DNA of 64,000 nucleotides. It comes from Vibrio agarivorans (GTDB lineage Bacteria; Pseudomonadota; Gammaproteobacteria; Enterobacterales; Vibrionaceae). The translations under genes were made by a program, and so were the position numbers. Below, piece after piece: positions 42,449 through 51,676 of the stretch (its first letter is position 1; every line of letters starts with the position of its first letter). The notes under the pieces were generated by a model that saw nothing but the letters and a program-made list of their open reading frames with translations, searched no databases and was not told the origin of the DNA. The stretch is from positions 2,266,241 through 2,330,240 of the forward strand of contig NZ_JAUFQF010000004.1 in NCBI RefSeq assembly GCF_030409635.1, in the 5' to 3' direction.

Positions 42449-44464
42449 TTACGCATCTTCAGCACACACCTCTTTTTGTAGCTTAGGAGGCGCAGGCTCA
42501 TAGTGACTCGGTGTTAAGCTAAATGTACCTTGTCCACCAGTCATTGCGCGAAGCCTTGCCGCATAATCCTGAAGCTCGGTCATCGGTGCTTTTGCAGAAA
42601 TAAACGAGTACCCCATATTTGATGTGTGGCTACCCTCAATTAGCCCTCTATGGCTTGAGAGATCGCCAGTGACATCACCCACATACTCGATTGGAATGTT
42701 CACTTGAAGCTGAGCAATCGGCTCTAGAACGATAGGGCCTGCGTTTTCGATCGCGTTCAAAAGTGCCTTCTTACCTGCAATGACAAAGGCGATTTCTTTA
42801 GAATCAACAGAGTGATATTTGCCATCATAAACGGTGACTTCGATATCATGAATAGGATTACCTGAAATGGCACCTTCAGCAACGGCTTGATGAATCCCTT
42901 TCTCGACCGCGGGTATTAACGAAGTGGGAATTGCACCACCGACCACTTTATTGATGAACTGCACACCAGCACCACGTTCAAGAGGGCGCACTTTAAGCTG
43001 CACTTCACCGAATTGACCTGCACCACCACTTTGCTTTTTATGACGGTAGTGTCCTTCTGCCGGTCGCGTAATCGTTTCAAAATACTCGATACTCGGCTGT
43101 GAGGTTTGTACATCGAGCTTGTAGATATCGCGCATTTTCTCTAATGCAATTTGTAAGTGGAATTCACCGAGGCCAGATAGAATAGTTTCATTGGTTCGAG
43201 AACGAAGCTCGACACGCAGTGAAGGATCTTCACTGACTATTTTGTTTAACACATCAGAGAGTTTTTGTTCGTCTCCTCGCTTGGTAGGTTGAACACGTAC
43301 TCCGTGCATGGGCGTTGGTAGTGAAAGGGCATGTAATGAAACATCATCTTCGTCATGCGAGTCATGGACAATACTGTCAAAGTCTAACTCATCAACCTTG
43401 GCCAATACGCAGTAGTCGCCAGGTAAAGCCTTGTGGATTTCAGAGCGAAGGCTACCTTGCAGTTGATAAAGATGATTCACCTTAAAGGCCTTGTTGGTAT
43501 CCCCAACATAGAGCTGAGACCCAGAGTGAATCTCACCTTGATAGACTCTAAGATAAGCAAGTTTGCCTAAATAGGGATCGTTACTTACCTTAAACACATG
43601 TGCCACGGTATGCTCAAGAGAGTTGCAATCAATAGATACGGCTTTACCCTGTTTCTCGAGTAACGGTGGGTTTCCTTCGGAAGGCATGGGCATCAGTTGT
43701 GTAAAAGCATCGAGTAATAGCGACAGCCCGGCATTATTTTCACAAGAGGTAAAGCAAACAGGAATCAGGTGTCCAAGTCGTAGCGCTTGCTCGAATGGGT
43801 CATGAAGTTGGTTTGGAGTCAGTTCAGAGCCTTGCTCTAAATAGATTTCCATTAAGGCTTCATCTTCTTCAACAACTTGATCGATGAGTTGCTCGTGGGT
43901 GTCAGTAACCGACTGAACTAACGTCGACTCATCGAACTGCGGCTCAAAGTAGCAATCCACCACACTCGTCCCTTGCGCATTCGGCAAGTTAATCGGTAGA
44001 CAGCGCCCACCGAATAGCTGGTTAATTTCGTCCAGCAGTTGTTGGCATTGGTTTGGGGCTATATCGATCTTATTGATAATCACCATTTGACACTTACGTT
44101 GCGTTTTGGCGAACTCAAACAGTTGTTGTGAAATCTGTGTAATTGGGGTTTGCGGGTCGAGAACTAGGGCAGTGGTTTCAACTGCAGGGAAAATACTTAG
44201 TGAACGGCCAATGAGCTCATTTTGTCCGGGAGTGTCGATTAAGTTTAACCGGTGTTTTTTCCACGCAAGTGCTATGGGGGTAGCTTCAATACTGTGATGA
44301 TAATGAATGGACTGGTTATCAAAGTCAGTGACAGTGTCACCCTTTTCAACCTTACCCAAGTGATTAGTTGTACCGCTATAGTGCAGTAGTTTTTCGACTA
44401 AAGTCGTTTTGCCTGTACCAGATTGACCAACAACAGCGATGTTTCTTATCAAATTTGTAGGCAT
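42449..44464 (-). CDS. EF-G-like GTPase with altered switch regions
   Basis: 671 residues. Domain order is EF-G: G domain (P-loop GQSGTGKT at 13-20, DTPGQ at 77-81, NKID at 131-134), domain II (SNDPYLGKLAYLRVYQGEI), III (LSDVLNKIVSEDPSLRVEL, LSGLGEFHLQIALEKM), IV (IEYFETITRPAEGHYRHKKQ, GGAGQFGEVQLKVRPLERG, VTVYDGKYHSVDSKEIAF) and V (VTGDLSSHRGLIEG). Two changes stand out: the catalytic His of DTPGH is Gln, and the RGITI segment of switch I is absent (the region reads KVEKGDTVTDFDNQ). It is likely a paralogue with a distinct role and not the main translocase. AAGGAGG is a strong ribosome binding site. Monocistronic. Confidence 0.85.
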   Translation of the reverse strand: MPTNLIRNIAVVGQSGTGKTTLVEKLLHYSGTTNHLGKVEKGDTVTDFDNQSIHYHHSIEATPIALAWKKHRLNLIDTPGQNELIGRSLSIFPAVETTALVLDPQTPITQISQQLFEFAKTQRKCQMVIINKIDIAPNQCQQLLDEINQLFGGRCLPINLPNAQGTSVVDCYFEPQFDESTLVQSVTDTHEQLIDQVVEEDEALMEIYLEQGSELTPNQLHDPFEQALRLGHLIPVCFTSCENNAGLSLLLDAFTQLMPMPSEGNPPLLEKQGKAVSIDCNSLEHTVAHVFKVSNDPYLGKLAYLRVYQGEIHSGSQLYVGDTNKAFKVNHLYQLQGSLRSEIHKALPGDYCVLAKVDELDFDSIVHDSHDEDDVSLHALSLPTPMHGVRVQPTKRGDEQKLSDVLNKIVSEDPSLRVELRSRTNETILSGLGEFHLQIALEKMRDIYKLDVQTSQPSIEYFETITRPAEGHYRHKKQSGGAGQFGEVQLKVRPLERGAGVQFINKVVGGAIPTSLIPAVEKGIHQAVAEGAISGNPIHDIEVTVYDGKYHSVDSKEIAFVIAGKKALLNAIENAGPIVLEPIAQLQVNIPIEYVGDVTGDLSSHRGLIEGSHTSNMGYSFISAKAPMTELQDYAARLRAMTGGQGTFSLTPSHYEPAPPKLQKEVCAEDA

Positions 44465-44837
44465 ATTTGCCTCCTTGCAGGTTTGAATGAGACACAGAAG
44501 AAGTCAGGCGGCGAAGAGCCGCTTGGTCGTCTTCCAAGTCATTTTTCGAAACCTGTTCGGCAAGGTACTTCTCAATGGTCGCCTTAAGGTGGAGCACAAA
44601 GAGAATGGCATAGGCCCTCAGTATTGAGTGGTGGCTAAAAGTTAGTCTGCATTAATAACCGCACTAATATTGTGACTAATTTCATGCTTATCGGGATGAG
44701 AAAAATAAGGTTAGTAAAGTGTGAAGTAAAAGGGATAAGTCACGCTTATGTAAGCAGGGAGAGGTTGTTAGTGGAATATAAGCCGAGCGAATTTGGGAAA
44801 CATCCTGTTAGGGTGTGAGTATTGGGAGGCCTTAAAA
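44465..44837. other. Leader and intergenic region upstream of the EF-G-like gene
   Basis: 373 bases. A 73-codon frame here (44376-44597, minus) overlaps the EF-G start and is a shadow. A small palindrome CTCAGTATTGAG lies near 44619-44630. A strong plus-facing terminator sits just beyond at 44838-44884, with no plus-strand gene before it, so a small RNA is possible but unproven. Confidence 0.4.
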
Positions 44838-44884
44838 CGGTGAAACCCCAGAGGTGGTAAGTCTCTGGGGTTTCGAATTTTTTA
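44838..44884. terminator. Strong bidirectional terminator downstream of rplY
   Basis: GAAACCCCAGAG (44842-44853) pairs perfectly with CTCTGGGGTTTC (44863-44874). Plus strand: followed by GAATTTTTT. Minus strand: followed by ACCGTTTT, serving rplY. The plus-strand side is the better terminator. Confidence 0.8.
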
Positions 44885-44961
44885 GATATCTCGGTTGGTA
44901 AGTCCGATAATCTTTCTATGCAAAAAGTTGGATTAAATCCGAATAATTCCTTGGTAGGGAA

Positions 44962-45240
44962 TTAGATGCGGATGAAGTCCATGTGCTCAACTTTTGGCTT
45001 GAACGCGTGACGTTGAACGTCTTGTGGCTTAACCTTAACTTCTTCGCCGCCGATCACTAGAGTGATTGCTTCGTAGAATTCTGGCTTGTCCATTTGGTTG
45101 ATCACGTCATCGTGGTTTAGAACGATAGAAACAGGTGCTGCTTCACCACCGTAAACGATTGCTGGGAATTGGCCAGCGTGACGTAGGCGGCGGCTCGCAC
45201 CTTTACCTAGTTCAGTACGTACTACTGCTTCAAATTTCAT
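44962..45240 (-). CDS. rplY: 50S ribosomal protein L25
   Basis: 92 residues from ATG 45240, the short single-domain L25 of enterics and vibrios, which binds 5S r[23 protein letters not shown] and [10 protein letters not shown] are the family blocks; the C-terminus reads [11 protein letters not shown]. The five codons upstream in frame are not needed; GAGAGTAAATACT precedes this ATG. Monocistronic, with a terminator downstream. L25 is known to repress its own message in E. coli, but no clear 5S-like leader is visible here. Confidence 0.95.
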   Translation of the reverse strand: MKFEAVVRTELGKGASRRLRHAGQFPAIVYGGEAAPVSIVLNHDDVINQMDKPEFYEAITLVIGGEEVKVKPQDVQRHAFKPKVEHMDFIRI

Positions 45241-45394
45241 AGTATTTACTCTCAAATTAGTAAAATAAGTTTCACGTCAACAATGCGACCTTGTTGGCGT
45301 AGTATAGCTCTCTCAATAAGACATTACTGTGAAAGCGAGCGCGGATACTATCATTGAATATCGTAACGAGCAATAAGAAATAGCAATAAATCCG

Positions 45395-47131
45395 CTAATT
45401 TAGCTCATCAGCAAAGACTTTATCTCGTAATGACCAAAAACGCCCCGATTTTCTTGCAATCACAAACTGAGGTGGTCGAAATCGGTGTTGATTATCAGAT
45501 GCTTGTTTGGCTGTTAACGCATTGTAGGGGTTATGTTTATCTGCTAAATGGGGACGAACAAACTGCTTAGCAAACGCCTGTTTTTGCTTCTGGGTATTTA
45601 AAGACCAAAACTCGTGCACTTGTGCTTGATTTTCACCCTGGTACGTGACCTTTAAGCTCGATTTTCCGCCATTGTCCTTGTGAACAGACAGGCTCATAGA
45701 TAGACACTCGAATACCAATGCGTCTTTTAGGTCTAGCGCTTCTTTAAGTTTTTTGTCTGGATCAACCAAGGTAGCATCACATTCGTGGCAGATACGCGCG
45801 GCAATATCGTTGTCTGCACCGCATTCGTTACAATATTTGGCGCGGAAGCGATACCCACAATGTTCACGTTCACCTGTTTCTTCATCGGTAAAATAACCTT
45901 GGCAGCGTCGGCCAAAATGTTCGAGTAAAAATCCGTTGCTGTCTAACTTACCCCAAAAGTTGTTGTTAAAGCCGCAGGCAGGGCAGGGAATAGTGATAAT
46001 TTCACTGTCAGCGTCAGGCTTTGGATCGCCCACTTCAGGTTGATATAAGTCATAGCTGTTGCCTGCGTAATCCAACACTAAACATTCGGTTTTACCGTCG
46101 GACAATCTCAGGCCCCGTCCCACGATCTGCTGATAGAGGCTAACGGATTCTGTTGGACGAAGAATGGCGATGAGATCAACATGTGGTGCGTCAAATCCCG
46201 TCGTGAGTACCGACACATTGACTAGAAATTTGATTTCACGATTTTTGAATCGCTGAATAATATCATCGCGCTCTAGAGTCGGTGTATCGCCAATCACAAT
46301 CGCGGCTTGGTGATCAGGTAGTAGAGAATAGATCTCTTGAGCGTGACGCACCGTCGCGGCAAAAATCATCACGCCGTGACGTTCTTTAGCTTGTTCAATC
46401 ACCTGCTGCACGATTTGCGGAGTGGCTCTTTTTGAGCGTTCGATGACAAGATCGAGTTCCGATTCCTTATAGCGACCTGTGGTTGCCGGTTTCAGTTGAG
46501 AGAAGTCGTAACTGAGTACTGGCGCGTCGATCATTTGCGCTGGCGTCAAGAAGCCTTCATCTAATAGGTAACGGATAGGGAGCTCAAAAATACAGTCGCG
46601 GAAAAAGCGGCTTTCTTCAGTTCGTACTAAACCACGCGTGTGGTATTGGTAAATCCAGCCCATACCAAGACGATAAGGTGTGGCAGTAAGCCCAAGCACT
46701 TTAATGCTTGGATTGATTGATCTTAGATGGGCGATCACTTTCTGATAACTACTGTCTTTGTTATCGGGCACTCGGTGACATTCATCAATGACCATTAGCG
46801 AAAAAGCGTCTTTGAAATCATCGAGGTTACGAACCATAGACTGAACAGAGGCAAACACAACTTGCTCTTCTGTCTCTTTGCGTCCAAGTCCCGCCGAGTA
46901 GATGGCCCCTTTTAGATCATACCCCTCATATTTCGCATGGTTCTGCTCTACCAACTCCTTAACGTGAGCAAGCACTAAAACCTTACCGCGCGCTAAACGA
47001 GCAAGTTCGGCAATCACCAAACTTTTCCCAGCCCCGGTCGGAAGCACGATGACAGCAGGTGTTTGATGTTTCCGAAAATAGTGAATAACCGCTTTTACGG
47101 AGTCTGCTTGATAGGGACGAAGAGTGTACAT
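45395..47131 (-). CDS. radD: DNA repair helicase-like ATPase RadD (YejH)
   Basis: 578 residues from ATG 47131 (MYTLRPYQADSV), matching E. coli RadD's start; the longer frame adds nothing conserved. Superfamily 2 motifs: PTGAGKS (I), DECH (II, in MVIDECHRVPD), GLTATPYR (III), LTTGFDAPHVDLIAILRPTESVSLYQQIVGRGLR (V-VI). A C-terminal zinc-binding region has CPACGFNN, HFGRRCQGYF, HCGYRF, YCNECGADNDIAARICHECD, with cysteines in pairs. RadD acts in the RecA-dependent and template-switch repair pathway with SSB. The Cys pattern and end VIARKSGRFWSLRDKVF agree with E. coli. Monocistronic. Confidence 0.94.
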   Translation of the reverse strand: MYTLRPYQADSVKAVIHYFRKHQTPAVIVLPTGAGKSLVIAELARLARGKVLVLAHVKELVEQNHAKYEGYDLKGAIYSAGLGRKETEEQVVFASVQSMVRNLDDFKDAFSLMVIDECHRVPDNKDSSYQKVIAHLRSINPSIKVLGLTATPYRLGMGWIYQYHTRGLVRTEESRFFRDCIFELPIRYLLDEGFLTPAQMIDAPVLSYDFSQLKPATTGRYKESELDLVIERSKRATPQIVQQVIEQAKERHGVMIFAATVRHAQEIYSLLPDHQAAIVIGDTPTLERDDIIQRFKNREIKFLVNVSVLTTGFDAPHVDLIAILRPTESVSLYQQIVGRGLRLSDGKTECLVLDYAGNSYDLYQPEVGDPKPDADSEIITIPCPACGFNNNFWGKLDSNGFLLEHFGRRCQGYFTDEETGEREHCGYRFRAKYCNECGADNDIAARICHECDATLVDPDKKLKEALDLKDALVFECLSMSLSVHKDNGGKSSLKVTYQGENQAQVHEFWSLNTQKQKQAFAKQFVRPHLADKHNPYNALTAKQASDNQHRFRPPQFVIARKSGRFWSLRDKVFADELN

Positions 47132-47289
47132 TGGGCTCGCAAGGAATCTAAAACAGAAAGGGATTATACACGCCAATTTGATGAAAAGTGAGATGAATAG
47201 TATTCATACCACAATGTCATCTAGCTTGGTTTTTATTCAGCGTGTGGCTCGCTAACATAACATCACCAAAACGAAGTCATGAGGCATTA

Positions 47290-47787
47290 ATGAAACGACA
47301 ACTGCTCGCCGTGACCCTTGCAAGTGTGATGCTCAGCAGCAACGCCAACGCATGTTTAGCGGATGGAGGGGTGGATGGAGCCATCTTTGCAACCCCACAG
47401 GGGACGTTTGAAGTCGCAGTTGCTTTTCATCAGGCAGAGCAGCAGGGCCTTATCAGCCGTTCAGTTCGTGCTAACTGGGCAACCGTGCAATACCTCTTGT
47501 TGCAAAAGCTCGAAGCTCGTTTCGCCGGGGAACATTTTGATATCACCCTATTTGATGGTGAAGGCCAGCATTTTTATCGACTGATCGCAGATGGTCAATC
47601 CATCAAGATTCAGGCGCATCAAATTCCAAAAGATAAGTATCAAGGCGTGGTCGTAACGGATATTGATGTACTTGTCGCAATGGTGCGAGGACAACTGTCG
47701 TTTAGTCAAGCAAAGTCGTTAGGTGTCATTACTAATAGTGCCGTGTCACGAGATTTTGAAGCCCTTATGGCCGCTTCGTTCATTTAA
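47290..47787 (+). CDS. Exported protein of unknown function, next to the alkylsulfatase
   Basis: 165 residues from ATG 47290 (GAGG upstream); a longer frame from 47242 lacks support. The signal peptide MKRQLLAVTLASVMLSSNANA precedes CLADGGVDGAIF; cleavage before Cys is by signal peptidase I, since ANAC is not a proper lipobox. The mature part is mixed alpha/beta: QGTFEVAVAFHQAEQQGLIS, QYLLLQKLEARFAG and a conserved-looking tail VVVTDIDVLVAMVRGQLSFS. The following gene starts 30 bp after its stop, so they probably form an operon. I do not recognise the family; partnership with the sulfatase is inferred from position. Confidence 0.7.
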   Translation: MKRQLLAVTLASVMLSSNANACLADGGVDGAIFATPQGTFEVAVAFHQAEQQGLISRSVRANWATVQYLLLQKLEARFAGEHFDITLFDGEGQHFYRLIADGQSIKIQAHQIPKDKYQGVVVTDIDVLVAMVRGQLSFSQAKSLGVITNSAVSRDFEALMAASFI

Positions 47788-47817
47788 TTTCTAATAAGCA
47801 TAAACTTTGAGGTTCTT

Positions 47818-49869
47818 ATGAAACTTTCTACCCTAGGCGTCGTTGTAACAGCAACACTTTCAGGTACGGTGGCAGCAGCGGCATCGCTACCGACCTTTAC
47901 GCCTGACGAAAAAGCGGCAAGCTCTCACACCGTTGCGTTCCAGAATGAACTACGTGAAAGCCTACCTTTTGCAGATAAAGAGGATTGGGATTTGGCGCGT
48001 AAAGGCTTCATTGCACGCGTAGATGACCTGGAAATCAAAGACGCAAACGGCAACGTGGTTTGGGAACTGGGTAGTTACGACTATTTGCTTCAGGGTAAAG
48101 ATTACGATTCGATTCATCCTTCCATGCAACGTCAGGCTGAACTCAATATGGAACACGGTCTCTATGAGATCTTACCAGGGAAGGTATATCAAGTTCGCGG
48201 TTATGACTTGGCTCAGGTGAGCTTTGTCCGTTCAGACAATGGTTGGGTGGTATTTGATCCGTTGACGATCCCTGAAACGGCAGCCGCTGCTTATGACTTG
48301 TTTAAGCAACATGCTAAAGATGGCGACCTACCGATTAAAGGTGTGGTGTATTCACACTCTCATGGTGACCACTTTGGTGGTGTGAAGGGTATCGTCTCGC
48401 AAGAGCAAGTTGACAACGGTGACGTAGAAATTCTTGCCCCTCGCGCATTCTCAGATTTTGCAATTTCAGAAAACGTGCTTGCCGGTAACGTGATGGCACG
48501 CCGAGTAGTGTTCCAGTACGGCAACACATTGGCAAAAAGTCCGAAAGGCCAAGTAGATGCGGCTATTGGTAAGGGGGTAGCAAACGGTGGTTTATCCCTG
48601 ATATTGCCAACTCACCAAGTTGAAGACGATATCGAAACATTGAAGGTTGATGGACTTGAGATGGTGTTCCAGAACGCACCTGATACAGAAGCGCCATCTG
48701 AAATGAATACTTACATCCCAGCTTATAAAGCATACTGGGGTGCAGAGACAACGGTTGCGGGTTTACATAACGTTTATACGCTACGTGGCGCATTTGTTCG
48801 TGACACACTTCAGTGGGCTGACTCTATCAACGAAGCGCTTTACCTATTCGGTGGAGAAGCAGAACTGCTATTTGCTTCTCACGGCTGGCCACGCTGGGGC
48901 AATGACAATATTCAAGACTACTTACGTGGTCAACGTGACATGTACGGTTACTTACACGATGAGACACTGCGCCTAATCAACCACGGTGTAAGCATCACTG
49001 ACATTCAAGATGAGTTCTTTGTACCAAAGCCGCTTGCTGATCAATGGTACACACGTGGCTACCACGGCTCATATCACCGTAATGCAAAAGCGGTGGCGAA
49101 TAAGTACATCGGTTACTTCGATATGAACCCAGCGACGCTACTCCACCTTAACTCGGTTGACCAAGCAACGAAATACACAGAAATGATGGGTGAAGATGCG
49201 ATTCTTGCTGAGGGTAAGAAAGCGTTTGAAAACGGTGAATATCGCTGGTGTGCGACAGTCGTAAACAACGTGGTATTTGCAAATCCTGGGAACATGCAAG
49301 CGCGCTACTTGCAAGCTGACTGTTTTGAGCAGTTAGGTTATCAGTCTGAGTCGTCAGGTGAGCGTAATGTATTCCTAGCAGGTGCATCAGAATTACGTAA
49401 TGGTGTCGTTGAGGTTCAATCAACCAAAGCCGTTACTCCAGATTTGATTCAAGCGATGCCAACGCGTGACTTCTTGAACTTCATGGGTGTTCGTTTCAAT
49501 GGCCCGAAAGCGGCGATGGACGGATTCAACATGAATGCGAATCTTGTCATCCCTGATGAAGATGCAAAATACGCTATCGAAGCAAACAATGGCCGTATGA
49601 GTAACATCGAGGGCTTCGATGTGCCAAACGCTGACTTCACACTGACGGTAAACCGTTCAGATATCACGTTGATGCTGCTGCAACAAACCACGCTTCAAGA
49701 GCTATTGAAGTCAGGTAAAGCGACTGTTGATGGCGATATCTCAAAAATGAGCGCACTGACATCGTACCTTGATGACTTTGATTTCTGGTTCAAGATGGCG
49801 CTGCCGCAAGACCACAGTGGTTACAGCTACGGTAAATCGGCGACAGGTCAGTCTCCAATCAACCGTTAG
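47818..49869 (+). CDS. Exported alkylsulfatase, SdsA1/YjcS-type metallo-beta-lactamase fold
   Basis: 683 residues with a signal peptide ending near TVAAAA. The metal site is HSHGDH at 180-185 (H180, H182, D184, H185). VVFDPLTIPETAAAA and GGEAELLFASHGWPRWGNDNI supply later metal ligands. PKPLADQWYTRGYHGSYHRN and RYLQADCFEQLGYQSESSGERN are alkylsulfatase dimerisation-domain blocks, and the C-terminal 120 residues resemble an SCP2 lipid-binding domain. Family members hydrolyse primary alkyl sulfates such as dodecyl sulfate. It is followed by a terminator and a LysR gene. Confidence 0.9.
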   Translation: MKLSTLGVVVTATLSGTVAAAASLPTFTPDEKAASSHTVAFQNELRESLPFADKEDWDLARKGFIARVDDLEIKDANGNVVWELGSYDYLLQGKDYDSIHPSMQRQAELNMEHGLYEILPGKVYQVRGYDLAQVSFVRSDNGWVVFDPLTIPETAAAAYDLFKQHAKDGDLPIKGVVYSHSHGDHFGGVKGIVSQEQVDNGDVEILAPRAFSDFAISENVLAGNVMARRVVFQYGNTLAKSPKGQVDAAIGKGVANGGLSLILPTHQVEDDIETLKVDGLEMVFQNAPDTEAPSEMNTYIPAYKAYWGAETTVAGLHNVYTLRGAFVRDTLQWADSINEALYLFGGEAELLFASHGWPRWGNDNIQDYLRGQRDMYGYLHDETLRLINHGVSITDIQDEFFVPKPLADQWYTRGYHGSYHRNAKAVANKYIGYFDMNPATLLHLNSVDQATKYTEMMGEDAILAEGKKAFENGEYRWCATVVNNVVFANPGNMQARYLQADCFEQLGYQSESSGERNVFLAGASELRNGVVEVQSTKAVTPDLIQAMPTRDFLNFMGVRFNGPKAAMDGFNMNANLVIPDEDAKYAIEANNGRMSNIEGFDVPNADFTLTVNRSDITLMLLQQTTLQELLKSGKATVDGDISKMSALTSYLDDFDFWFKMALPQDHSGYSYGKSATGQSPINR

Positions 49870-49911
49870 TCGATATCCCTTTTCGCTAGTTAAGTTGTAA
49901 AACTTGTCTTT

Positions 49912-49940
49912 GCCCTTGCTTTGCAAGGGCTTTTTTTGTT
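49912..49940 (+). terminator. Terminator of the alkylsulfatase gene
   Basis: GCCCTTGC and GCAAGGGC around a TTT loop, followed by TTTTTTT. Confidence 0.92.
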
Positions 49941-49974
49941 TTATTGAGTTATATGTTTTGATAGGTGACACCAC

Positions 49975-50877
49975 ATGCCGAAAAGCAATCACTTCGATTT
50001 AAACCTGTTACGGGTCTTTTTAAGCGTTTACAAAACAGGCTCTTACTCTATGACCGCAGAAGCATTGGATCTTACGCCTTCAGCAGTGTCACATGCGATT
50101 AAAAGGCTCAATACTCAGCTTGGTGAAACACTATTTCAGCGCAAAAACGTCGGAGTGGAGGCGACCTTTGTTGCCCATGATCTATTTAAACAAGTCTCAC
50201 CAGCGTTTAATACCATTGAGCAGAGCATTTTGGGCTATGAAAAATTTTCGCCGGAAAATAGTACTCGCTCATTCAAAGTGTTTGTGCCGGATGTGTTTAT
50301 CTCTGACATGATACCGAGACTGCAAAAGATTAACCAAACCAGTGCCGACATAATTTGTGTGGCGCTTCCTCCGGATGATGAACAGATTTACGATGCCCTA
50401 ATGAGTGGTGACGTTGATTTGGTGGTGGACTATGTGGATCCCAGGGTGTCTAGTGTGACGTCAGTTCTGACAGCACAAGAAGATATTTGTTGTGTAGTAA
50501 GAAAAGACCACCCGAGGGTAGGTAAGCAAGTGGATTACTCTGGTTATTTTGCGGAGTCTCACGCCAAGCTGAACCTGCGCCGTTTTGATACCAGAGCGGC
50601 TGAAACATTGGCAAAAGTGCCACTGCCAGAGCGTAAAACGCACAGTGAGCACAATTCACTCTATTCGATGATTTATACGGTTGCGCATAGTGAGGCTCTT
50701 GGGATCAGCCCGACTCGATTAGCCAAAGAATTTCAGTCGACTCTGCCTATTCGTTTGATGCAGGTGCCGTTTGAGATCAGCAAGATTGACGTTTGGGTTA
50801 ACTGGCCGAAAAAGCTAGAAAATAACCAAGCGAACCAGTGGCTTCGTTCAATCGTTATTCAATCCTTGTCAAATTAG
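49975..50877 (+). CDS. LysR-family transcriptional regulator
   Basis: 300 residues. The N-terminal HTH is DLNLLRVFLSVYKTGSYSMT, then LTPSAVSHAIKRLNTQLGETLF, and the effector domain begins SFKVFVPDVFISDMIP. AGGTGA precedes the ATG at 49975. Downstream of the alkylsulfatase on the same strand, past a terminator; SdsA-type genes are often controlled by an adjacent LysR (SdsB in Pseudomonas), so that role is likely but not shown. Confidence 0.88.
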   Translation: MPKSNHFDLNLLRVFLSVYKTGSYSMTAEALDLTPSAVSHAIKRLNTQLGETLFQRKNVGVEATFVAHDLFKQVSPAFNTIEQSILGYEKFSPENSTRSFKVFVPDVFISDMIPRLQKINQTSADIICVALPPDDEQIYDALMSGDVDLVVDYVDPRVSSVTSVLTAQEDICCVVRKDHPRVGKQVDYSGYFAESHAKLNLRRFDTRAAETLAKVPLPERKTHSEHNSLYSMIYTVAHSEALGISPTRLAKEFQSTLPIRLMQVPFEISKIDVWVNWPKKLENNQANQWLRSIVIQSLSN

Positions 50878-50965
50878 GTCAATTCAAGTCATTTCATGGG
50901 TTTTACCTCGCAGTATAGTGAATTGTCTGTATACTGCGCTGCATAGAAATGTTAGTGAGGTCACA

Positions 50966-51670
50966 ATGCGTTTAGACAAATTTCTCTGTGATGCTTTAGG
51001 TGCAACACGTAAAGAAGCAACAAAAATCATTAAAAGTGGTGAAGTCACCGTAGACGGTGCTGTGCAGAAAAGTGGAGCGTTCAAAGTTTCCGATGGTGCA
51101 GAAGTTGCTTGGCAAGAGAGAGTTATCGCAAAACCTGGCCCACGCTACATCATGCTGTATAAGCCAGATGGCTTTGTGTGTTCGCATGAAGATGGCTTCA
51201 ATCATACGGCATTTGTGCTACTCGATGAGCCTAAAATGGAAAGCCTTCATTTCGCTGGGCGCTTAGATGTCGATACCACCGGCTTGGTGCTGATTACGGA
51301 TGATGGCCAGTGGTCTCATCGTATTACCTCACCGAAGCACAAATGTGAAAAAGTGTATCGTGTATGGCTTGCGGATGCGATCGGTGATGATTATGCCGAA
51401 AAGGTGGCGCAAGGTATCGAGCTACGCAATGAAAAAGACCCAACAGCTCCAGCCAAGATGGAAGTGGTTAACTATGCAGAAAACGAGCTTTTGTTGACTA
51501 TCTCGGAAGGGAAGTACCATCAGGTAAAACGCATGTTTGCGGCATTGGGCAACAAGGTTGAACAACTGCATCGAGAAAAGATTGGTCAAATCACCTTAGA
51601 CGAGAGCCTAGAGCCTGGCGATTACCGCTTCTTAACACAGCAAGAAATTGACTCTATTTGGAATAAATAA
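50966..51670 (+). CDS. rsuA: 16S rRNA pseudouridine(516) synthase
   Basis: 234 residues from ATG 50966 with GAGGT before it. The S4 RNA-binding domain (MRLDKFLCDALGATRKEATK to about residue 60) is followed by the RsuA-type catalytic domain with AGRLDVDTTGLVLITDDG (catalytic Asp), KVYRVWLAD and EGKYHQVKRMFAALGNKV. The close length and residue match to RsuA separate it from RluB/RluE/RluF. The next gene starts six bases after its stop; rsuA-bcr is also adjacent in E. coli. Confidence 0.92.
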   Translation: MRLDKFLCDALGATRKEATKIIKSGEVTVDGAVQKSGAFKVSDGAEVAWQERVIAKPGPRYIMLYKPDGFVCSHEDGFNHTAFVLLDEPKMESLHFAGRLDVDTTGLVLITDDGQWSHRITSPKHKCEKVYRVWLADAIGDDYAEKVAQGIELRNEKDPTAPAKMEVVNYAENELLLTISEGKYHQVKRMFAALGNKVEQLHREKIGQITLDESLEPGDYRFLTQQEIDSIWNK

Positions 51671-51676
51671 CTGCTA

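Noticed and set aside
44376..44597. 73-codon minus-strand frame upstream of the EF-G-like gene
   Set aside because: It overlaps the EF-G start in another frame and has no own signal; a shadow.
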